Shown in pieces: positions 58,475-64,000 of a DNA stretch of 64,000 bases. The notes under the pieces were generated by a model that was not told the origin of the DNA, ran no database searches, and saw only the letters and a list, made by a program, of their open reading frames with translations. Both the position numbers and the translations under genes were made by a program. Source of the DNA: Clostridia bacterium (GTDB taxonomy: Bacteria; Bacillota; Clostridia; Oscillospirales; Acutalibacteraceae). The stretch's first letter is position 1, and every line of letters begins with the position of its first letter. Where the stretch lies: assembly GCA_017410325.1 (NCBI GenBank), contig JAFQRA010000021.1, forward strand, positions 1 through 64,000, written 5' to 3'.

Positions 58475-59951
58475 GATTCGCCGCTGTCTGCTGAAGGCTC
58501 TTGCGCTTCTTGTCGCATTGGTCTGCTGCTTTAATTTCCCGGCAACGGCTGCGGGAGAAAGCGGCACAGGACAGACAGACGAGGGTACCTCGCAACAGGA
58601 AAAAGAACAGACAACAGAAGAAAATACAACGGATGAAGCTTATCAGGAGCTTGAAAGCCAGTACGAAAAGCTTGAGCAGGAAATGGAGAAAAACCAGCAA
58701 AAGCTTGACAAAGTACAGGAAAGCCTTGACGAGCAGGAAAAGGTTGTTGACGGCCTGGGCAATCAGATAAGCAGTACGCAGAATGAGGTTGACCTGCTTA
58801 CCATGCGCTATCAGGCACTTCTCAATGAGCAGAACAACACCGAAAGCCAGATTAAGCTTATCACAAAGCAGCTCGGCTCTCTTTCCGTGCAGATTGAGCA
58901 GACGGATGCCGCTATTTCCGAAAAGCAGGAGCAGCTTGAAGTAACCTACGAGCTGTTGAAACAGCGTATCCGTGCTATGTATATGGCAGGAAGCGGCTCA
59001 ACGCTTGAATTCCTGCTCACCTCGGAGGACTTCTCTACTCTTCTTACAAGAACGGAGCTTCTGGTAAGAGTGGCACAGCACGACAATGACCTTATGGCAA
59101 CGCTTCAGGATGAAGTGTCCGAGCTGGAAGAGCTTGATACTGTTCTTACAGACAGTATTTCCGCACAGGAAAACAAGAAAACAGACCTGAGTTCAAAAAC
59201 GCAGTCTCTTGAAAGCAGTAAATCAAAGATTCAGGCTACGAGCGACGAGCTTAAAGAAAAGCGTGAAGAGCTTAAGGCTGAGATGGAAAAAGAGAAGCAG
59301 GAGCTTAACGCACTCGACAAGGAGAGCGATGAGTACAAGGCACTTATCAGCAAGCAGGAGGACGAGCTTATCGCTCTGTCAAACCAGATGGAGGAATTTA
59401 TTAAAAATTCCGGCTCATCCACAACTGATAAGGACGAAGAGACAACCGAGCCCGAGGGTGAGGAAACCACCGAAACGGACGGGCCCGACAGCAAGGACAA
59501 CCCCTATCTGGACGGCACGGAAACCGTATTTTCAAGCGGTATGATATTCCCGCTTAAGTGCAGCGGTGTTTATATTTCCTCTCCGTACGGTATGCGCACG
59601 CACCCGATTACGGGCGAATACAAGCTTCACACGGGCACGGACTTCTGTGCCGCAGGCATTGACGGCAAAACCGTTTATGCGGTCAAGGACGGCGAGGTTA
59701 TCTATGCCGCAAAGCACAAGGCATACGGCAACTTCGTAATCATTGACCACGGCAAGGGTATTTCATCTTGTTACGCACATATGCAGGACGGCTCAATGAG
59801 AGTTTCCGTCGGCGATAAGGTGCAGCAGGGTCAGCCCATAGGTAAGGTAGGCGATACCGGCTATTCAACGGCACCGCACCTTCACTTTGAAATCCGTGTT
59901 GACGGCTCTACAGTCAATCCGATGAGCGGTTATATCAAGCTTCCGGGCTGA
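58449..59951 (+). CDS. Coiled-coil M23 peptidoglycan hydrolase (EnvC/LytM type)
   Basis: 500 aa. Signal peptide (LLKALALLVALVCCFNFPAT, cleavage near ATA-AG), long coiled coil (about 55-315) that would contact FtsX, acidic Thr/Glu linker (EETTEPEGEETTETDG), and a C-terminal M23 domain with all zinc ligands: His394 and Asp398 in HTGTDF, His477 and His479 in HLHFEI. Unlike E. coli EnvC, whose LytM site is degenerate, this one should be active. AAGGAG supports ATG 58449, overlapping the end of ftsX. Confidence 0.9.
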   Translation: MTATMSASKIRRCLLKALALLVALVCCFNFPATAAGESGTGQTDEGTSQQEKEQTTEENTTDEAYQELESQYEKLEQEMEKNQQKLDKVQESLDEQEKVVDGLGNQISSTQNEVDLLTMRYQALLNEQNNTESQIKLITKQLGSLSVQIEQTDAAISEKQEQLEVTYELLKQRIRAMYMAGSGSTLEFLLTSEDFSTLLTRTELLVRVAQHDNDLMATLQDEVSELEELDTVLTDSISAQENKKTDLSSKTQSLESSKSKIQATSDELKEKREELKAEMEKEKQELNALDKESDEYKALISKQEDELIALSNQMEEFIKNSGSSTTDKDEETTEPEGEETTETDGPDSKDNPYLDGTETVFSSGMIFPLKCSGVYISSPYGMRTHPITGEYKLHTGTDFCAAGIDGKTVYAVKDGEVIYAAKHKAYGNFVIIDHGKGISSCYAHMQDGSMRVSVGDKVQQGQPIGKVGDTGYSTAPHLHFEIRVDGSTVNPMSGYIKLPG

Positions 59952-59990
59952 TAAGTTATACAATTACCAGAAAGGCGCGGTGAGACGCGT

Positions 59991-61196
59991 ATGAATAAGA
60001 AAATTTCACTCGGGCTTACCGTTGCCCTTATTCTGCTTAGCATAACGGCCACCTTTGCAATTACAATGACCGTTTCGCAGAATATCTACAACGGGCTGAT
60101 TTCAAAGCTTTCCAACCGCTTTGAGCTTTACGACGGTATATCTGCAATCGATAACTATGTCCGTACAAACTACTACGGCGAGTTTGATGACGATTCGCTT
60201 TTCTCGCAGAGTGCAAGCGGCTATATGAAGGGCCTTTCCGATTCGGGCAGCTTTTATATGACTGCACAAGAGTATATCGAATACACCCGAAAGCTCAAGG
60301 GCGAAGGCGGTATCGGCATTGAGGCAGAGTACAGCGCAGACAAGGGCAAGGTTGTAATCACCGAAGTCTATGCAGGCTCTTCCGCAGAAAACGCGGAGCT
60401 TAAAAAGGGTGACGCAATAATTAAGGTTGACGATGTTGAAGTCAATATTATGAACGCTTCAACCGTTATCGATTCGCTTCGCATAGGCAGACGTTTCGAG
60501 TCCGTAACCGTAACCTATGAGCGCGACGGTGCACAGAAAACGGTCACCGTTATGAGAGGCTATACCAAGACCGTTACTTCTTCCTTCGTCGGCAACGTCG
60601 GCTATATACGCATCAACGGTTTCTTTGCCAATACGGCGGAGCAGTTTTCGGCCGAAATCGACACACTCAACTCTCAGGGCGTAACGGCGCTAATTATTGA
60701 CCTTCGCGGCTGTAAGGACGGCACAATGGAATACGCTGCAGCAGTGGCAGACCTCATTCTTCCCAGCGGTGCAGAATCCGCAGGCGCAATTGCCAGCGCG
60801 GTAAAGCGTGACGGCAGTGTTTATAAGAACTTTACTTCGGATGCTTCCGCAATCACCTTCCCCAAGGGTATGGCGGTGCTTGTTGATGGCAGTACATCCG
60901 GCGGTGCAGAGCTTCTTGCCGCACAGCTTAAGGATTTTTCCAAGGCAAGCCTTATCGGCACGAAAACCTCGGGTCAGATGACTATGCAGGAGATTTATAC
61001 CCTTGAAGACGGCAGTGCAATCTCCCTCACCGTAGCAAAGGTTATTTCCTACTCGGGTGCAGAGTATTGCAGCGGCAACGGAATCGAGCCGACGTATACG
61101 GTTGAAATGGGCCTTGACGGCACGGTTGCAAAGAACCTTGAAGGCATTGAAAAAGACCCGCAGCTGCAGTCAGCTTATGCAACGTTAATGCAATAA
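59991..61196 (+). CDS. S41-family peptidase-like protein with altered catalytic motif
   Basis: 401 aa. N-terminal signal anchor ([20 protein letters not shown]), PDZ domain (about 100-190: AEYSADKGKVVITEVYAGSS, KKGDAIIKVDDVEV), and S41 core (VGYIRINGFF, ALIIDLRGCKDG). Same position as ctpB after ftsEX in Bacillus. The Ser-Lys dyad looks broken: DGSTSGGAE (299-307) replaces the usual SASASE, and Gln329 (TSGQM) stands where FGKG has the Lys. It may be inactive or use another arrangement. Confidence 0.85.
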   Translation: MNKKISLGLTVALILLSITATFAITMTVSQNIYNGLISKLSNRFELYDGISAIDNYVRTNYYGEFDDDSLFSQSASGYMKGLSDSGSFYMTAQEYIEYTRKLKGEGGIGIEAEYSADKGKVVITEVYAGSSAENAELKKGDAIIKVDDVEVNIMNASTVIDSLRIGRRFESVTVTYERDGAQKTVTVMRGYTKTVTSSFVGNVGYIRINGFFANTAEQFSAEIDTLNSQGVTALIIDLRGCKDGTMEYAAAVADLILPSGAESAGAIASAVKRDGSVYKNFTSDASAITFPKGMAVLVDGSTSGGAELLAAQLKDFSKASLIGTKTSGQMTMQEIYTLEDGSAISLTVAKVISYSGAEYCSGNGIEPTYTVEMGLDGTVAKNLEGIEKDPQLQSAYATLMQ

Positions 61197-61211
61197 CATT
61201 TATAAAATCAA

Positions 61212-61252
61212 AAAGCCAACACGAACTTTTTACGTTTGTGTTGGCTTTATTT
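61212..61252. terminator. Terminator between the S41 gene and rqcH
   Basis: AAAGCCAACAC...GTGTTGGCTTT (61212-61248) with A-rich left and T-rich right flanks; serves both convergent genes. Confidence 0.85.
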
Positions 61253-62987
61253 ATTTTGCAAGCTTATTTACCAAATCTCTGTCAGGCGTGACGTAAAGAG
61301 TGCTGTAAACGTGGTATATTACCTTGCCCGGTCTTGCACCCTGCGGCTTTTTGAGGTTTCTTACCTGCGTGTAATCAACTGGTACGCCCGAGGACTGCCT
61401 TGCCCTGCTGTGGTAGGCGGCTATGATTGCCGCTTCAACGAGCGTTTCCTCGGGCACTTCACGGCCTTGGGTAACTATAACCGTATGTGAGCCGGGGAAT
61501 TTCTGCGTGTGCAGCCATATATCGCCCTTGGAGGCTGTTTTGAGCGAAAGGCGGTCATTTTGTTCGTTGTTTCTGCCCACGAGTATCGTGAAGCCGTCAC
61601 TCGATTCATATTCCATCGGTGCAAGGGGCTTGGGTGCTTTTGTGCCGGGCTTAAGCTTACTCCTGATATAGCCCGTGTGTGAAAGCTCCTGCTTGATTTC
61701 GGCTATCTGTGCCGTGGTTTCCGCGCGGGAAAGCGCATCCGCCACCGTGTCAAGGTAACTGAGCTCTTCTTCGCCGTTTGCAATAAGCGTTGTGAGCATC
61801 TGCTCAGCCGTTTTGGCCTTGCGGTATTCCTTGTAGTACTTCTGCGAGTTCTCGTTGGGTGTCAGCGCAGGGTTGACGTTTATTCTTATATTCTCGTTTG
61901 TGTAGTAATTGTAAACCTCGTAAAACGGTGCACCCTTGTGCAGCTGATAAAGGTTTGCCGCAATGAGCTCGGCGTTGATTTTAAGCTGTTCTCTGTCGGC
62001 ACACTGCTCCAGCTCTTTCCTTTGCACATCGAGCTTTCTTGCCGTGCGCTGTATGAGGTTTGCAACTAACCTTTGCAGCTCGGCGGAATTCTGCTTGGTT
62101 CTTTCAAGCCTGTCCTTTTCAAAATAAAAATCGTCAAGCAGTTCGGAGAAGGAGTTAAACGGCTTGATTTTCGCGTTGACGCCGTACTGTGTGATGTTCA
62201 TAAACGAAAAGTCAAGCGGCTTTCCGCTTGGGTCAATTACTGCGCAGGGGTTCGGTTCAACGGTTTTCAGCTTTTCAATTTCTTCGCCGATTTTCCGGAT
62301 TTCGCCGTCGCTCAGAAATTCCGTTCTTTTATCTTCACCGATACTGCGGCTTGCAATTTCGCGGCAGACTATGGGCGACAAGCCCTGTACGCTGGAAAGA
62401 ATTGCGGCTGAAACAGCCTTGTTTTCCGTTTCGGCGGCGTTCTTTGCAATTTCGGTGCCCGTTGTATCAAACAGGTCGGGCTTGTTCTGCTTAGGCGGCA
62501 GCTTATAGAGCATACCGGGCAGAATCTGCCGCAGTGATGAGGTTTCACTGTCAACACGCTTTACCGCATCCAGAATATTGCCCTGCTCATTTATGAGAAT
62601 TATGTTGCTGTACTGCGCCATAATCTCCGTGCAGAGCGTGAATTTTACAGGCTCGCCGATTTCGTTTGTAGCATCAAAATCCAGAAAGAGCACTCTTTCA
62701 AGCCCTTCTTGACGCACGGCGGTCAGCAGGGCAGAGGTAAGATGCTTCCTAAGCAGCATACAAAGCATCGGCGGCTTTGCGGGGTTTTCGGGCGGAAAAG
62801 CCGTGAAATGAATTTTCGGTGAGTTGGCACGGGCGCTGATAAGCAATTTATGTGCACCGTTTCTGCCGCGCAAAACGAGCACCAGCTCCTCTCTGGAGGG
62901 CTGATGCACCTTTTCAACGCGGCAGCCGACAGCCGCCGCGGCTATTTCTTCTTTTATAAAATGCAGGGTTAATCCGTCAAGTGCCAT
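61251..62987 (-). CDS. rqcH: RqcH / NFACT-family ribosome quality-control protein
   Basis: Binds obstructed 50S subunits and recruits tRNA-Ala to add alanine tails to stalled chains. 578 aa: NFACT-N (ALDGLTLHFIKEEIAA, KLLISARANSPKIHFT), coiled coil (about 280-440), and NFACT-R (DIWLHTQKFPGSHTVIV, AIIAAYHSRARQSSGVPVDY). Older annotations call it fibronectin-binding protein. It lies 3 bp downstream of parB. Confidence 0.94.
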   Translation of the reverse strand: MALDGLTLHFIKEEIAAAAVGCRVEKVHQPSREELVLVLRGRNGAHKLLISARANSPKIHFTAFPPENPAKPPMLCMLLRKHLTSALLTAVRQEGLERVLFLDFDATNEIGEPVKFTLCTEIMAQYSNIILINEQGNILDAVKRVDSETSSLRQILPGMLYKLPPKQNKPDLFDTTGTEIAKNAAETENKAVSAAILSSVQGLSPIVCREIASRSIGEDKRTEFLSDGEIRKIGEEIEKLKTVEPNPCAVIDPSGKPLDFSFMNITQYGVNAKIKPFNSFSELLDDFYFEKDRLERTKQNSAELQRLVANLIQRTARKLDVQRKELEQCADREQLKINAELIAANLYQLHKGAPFYEVYNYYTNENIRINVNPALTPNENSQKYYKEYRKAKTAEQMLTTLIANGEEELSYLDTVADALSRAETTAQIAEIKQELSHTGYIRSKLKPGTKAPKPLAPMEYESSDGFTILVGRNNEQNDRLSLKTASKGDIWLHTQKFPGSHTVIVTQGREVPEETLVEAAIIAAYHSRARQSSGVPVDYTQVRNLKKPQGARPGKVIYHVYSTLYVTPDRDLVNKLAK

Positions 62988-62990
62988 TAA

Positions 62991-63845
62991 TTATTCCTCA
63001 AACATTTTTGCAAGCTTTCTCAAATCATCGCTGTCAAAGTATTCTATTGTAATCGTGCCGCCCTTGCCCTTGGCATTTACGCTGACCTTTCTGGCAAGTG
63101 TTTCGCAGAGTGAAAGCTCAACCTCGGTGATGTACTTGTCCCTTTCGGGTGCGGCTTTGGGTGCTTTTTTAGGCTTAAGGAAATCCTTTACCAGCTTTTC
63201 CGTCTGCCTTACCGAATAGCCGTTTGCAATAATTTCATCGGCAAACTGCTTTATAAGCGCACCGTCCTCAAGGGGAAGGAGAGCTCTTGCGTGGCCTGCA
63301 GAAAGCTTCTTTTCGCTCACCAAAGCAAGCACGTCTGCGGGAAGTGCGAGCAAACGCATAAGGTTGGCAACTGCGGAGCGTGATTTACCCACACGCTGTG
63401 CGGCTTCTTCCTGCGTGAGTGAGTAGTTATCCATAAGGTACTTGTAGCCCTCTGCCTCTTCAATCGGGTCAAGGTCTTCTCTCTGCAGGTTTTCAATAAG
63501 CGCAAGTGCGGCCGCATCCTCATCGCTGAGTTCCCTTATAACAACGGGTACTTCCGTAAGCCCTGCCATTCTGGATGCTCTCCAGCGCCTTTCGCCTGCG
63601 ACAAGCTGATAATTGCCGCCGGGCAGGGGACGCACGAGAAGCGGCTGAATAACGCCGTGTTTTTGTATGCTTGCACTCAGTTCGGCAAGTGCCTCATCGT
63701 CAAAATTCTTTCTGGGCTGGTTTTTGTTGGGCTCAATTTCGTTGAGCTTGAGTTTGACTGCGGAGGATGCTGAAATATTTTCAATCGAGTTATCGACAAG
63801 AAGTGCATCAAGTCCTCTTCCGAGTCCGCCTTTTTTCGGTGCCAT
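62991..63845 (-). CDS. parB: Chromosome partitioning protein ParB (Spo0J)
   Basis: 284-aa CTPase and parS-binding protein. N-terminal RGLDALL; LKLNEIEPNKNQPRKNFD; CTP/clamp motif VAGERRWRASRMAGL; HTH in SLTQEEAAQRVGKSRSAVAN; basic C-terminal dimerisation part. GGAGGAG before ATG. No perfect parS site (TGTTTCACGTGAAACA) was noticed in the window. Confidence 0.95.
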   Translation of the reverse strand: MAPKKGGLGRGLDALLVDNSIENISASSAVKLKLNEIEPNKNQPRKNFDDEALAELSASIQKHGVIQPLLVRPLPGGNYQLVAGERRWRASRMAGLTEVPVVIRELSDEDAAALALIENLQREDLDPIEEAEGYKYLMDNYSLTQEEAAQRVGKSRSAVANLMRLLALPADVLALVSEKKLSAGHARALLPLEDGALIKQFADEIIANGYSVRQTEKLVKDFLKPKKAPKAAPERDKYITEVELSLCETLARKVSVNAKGKGGTITIEYFDSDDLRKLAKMFEE

Positions 63846-63866
63846 AGTCTTTCTCCTCCTGATAAA

Positions 63867-64000
63867 TTATGTATTCTTCTGAATGAGCTCGTCTGCAAGG
63901 GCGTCATAGGCAAGCGTGCCCTTGGAAGCACGGTCATAATACATTACGGGCTGACCGAAGCTCGGTGCTTCGGAAAGCCTGACCGTACGGGGAATAACGG
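63867..64000 (-). CDS. parA: Chromosome partitioning ATPase ParA (Soj), C-terminal fragment
   Basis: The last 44 codons or so of the gene, cut by the window edge. VIPRTVRLSEAPSFGQPVMY followed by YDRASKGTLAYDALADEL is the usual ParA/Soj C-terminus. It lies 21 bp upstream of parB, as in soj-spo0J operons. Confidence 0.9.
   Translation of the reverse strand, partial: VIPRTVRLSEAPSFGQPVMYYDRASKGTLAYDALADELIQKNT

Overview
The window looks like chromosomal DNA of a spore-forming member of the class Clostridia, probably a gut-type Ruminococcaceae/Oscillospiraceae relative (inference). The support is: spoIID and yunB, a T-box in front of thrS, the SCIFF peptide with its radical-SAM maturase (near universal in Clostridia), an yrzB-type DUF1292 protein, rqcH, strong Shine-Dalgarno sites, and many TTGACA-N17-TATAAT promoters. 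The right edge runs into parB and parA, which usually lie near the replication origin. No rRNA, tRNA, CRISPR array, transposase or prophage was seen. Most genes are on the minus strand.

Layout. 1-4500: a large exported CHAP-domain repeat protein behind a long leader with a 158-bp imperfect palindrome, followed by a palindromic intergenic element. 4500-4790 and 19810-20140: two related holin-like mini-toxin loci, each with an antisense RNA promoter (type I toxin-antitoxin candidates). 4790-8165: malQ and a DUF4838 protein. 8190-9842: a flippase. 9887-16901: arginine operon argG-argH-argC-argJ-argB-argD behind one promoter with two ARG boxes. 17058-19785: thrS-dut with a Thr T-box. 20182-24648: trpS, rpsU, yqeG, an M24 peptidase, a lipid kinase and a GNAT enzyme. 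24732-26545: two unassigned small-RNA loci, then deoC-deoD. 26583-31152: a lipoprotein, exported and membrane proteins of unknown role, an AEC transporter and citrate synthase. 31286-35317: spoIID, then scfA-scfB-decarboxylase. 35326-40623: an S51 peptidase with an apparent ATA start, Nudix, APH-like kinase, sdaAA/sdaAB, a phosphoesterase and a nicotinamidase-like hydrolase. 40805-48901: pckG, GH3 beta-glucosidase, rmuC and copA. 49049-51428: a divergent pair of surface proteins with Thr-rich tails. 51488-53516: a hypothetical gene, a structured RNA (possibly 6S), DUF1292 and yunB. 53568-56484: a Big2 surface protein and a PucR/CdaR-type regulator. 56734-61196: ftsE-ftsX-M23 hydrolase-S41 protein. 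61251-64000: rqcH, parB and partial parA.

How the parts work together. The arg operon with argJ and an ArgB of the arginine-sensitive type makes a complete acetyl-recycling route from N-acetylglutamate to arginine, except for carbamoyltransferase. FtsEX and its neighbouring M23 hydrolase form a septal peptidoglycan-hydrolysis unit. scfA-scfB make a thioether peptide. Serine dehydratase, PEP carboxykinase and citrate synthase point to an amino-acid/pyruvate economy. malQ and GH3 point to glucan and oligosaccharide use.

The most interesting structure is the complete toxin locus at 19817-20139. Its toxin mRNA and its antisense RNA are predicted to start with the same 13 nt, because the locus is bounded by a perfect 13-bp inverted repeat sitting at both start sites. 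The toxin message could therefore close on itself 5' to 3', and the antisense RNA carries the same seed.
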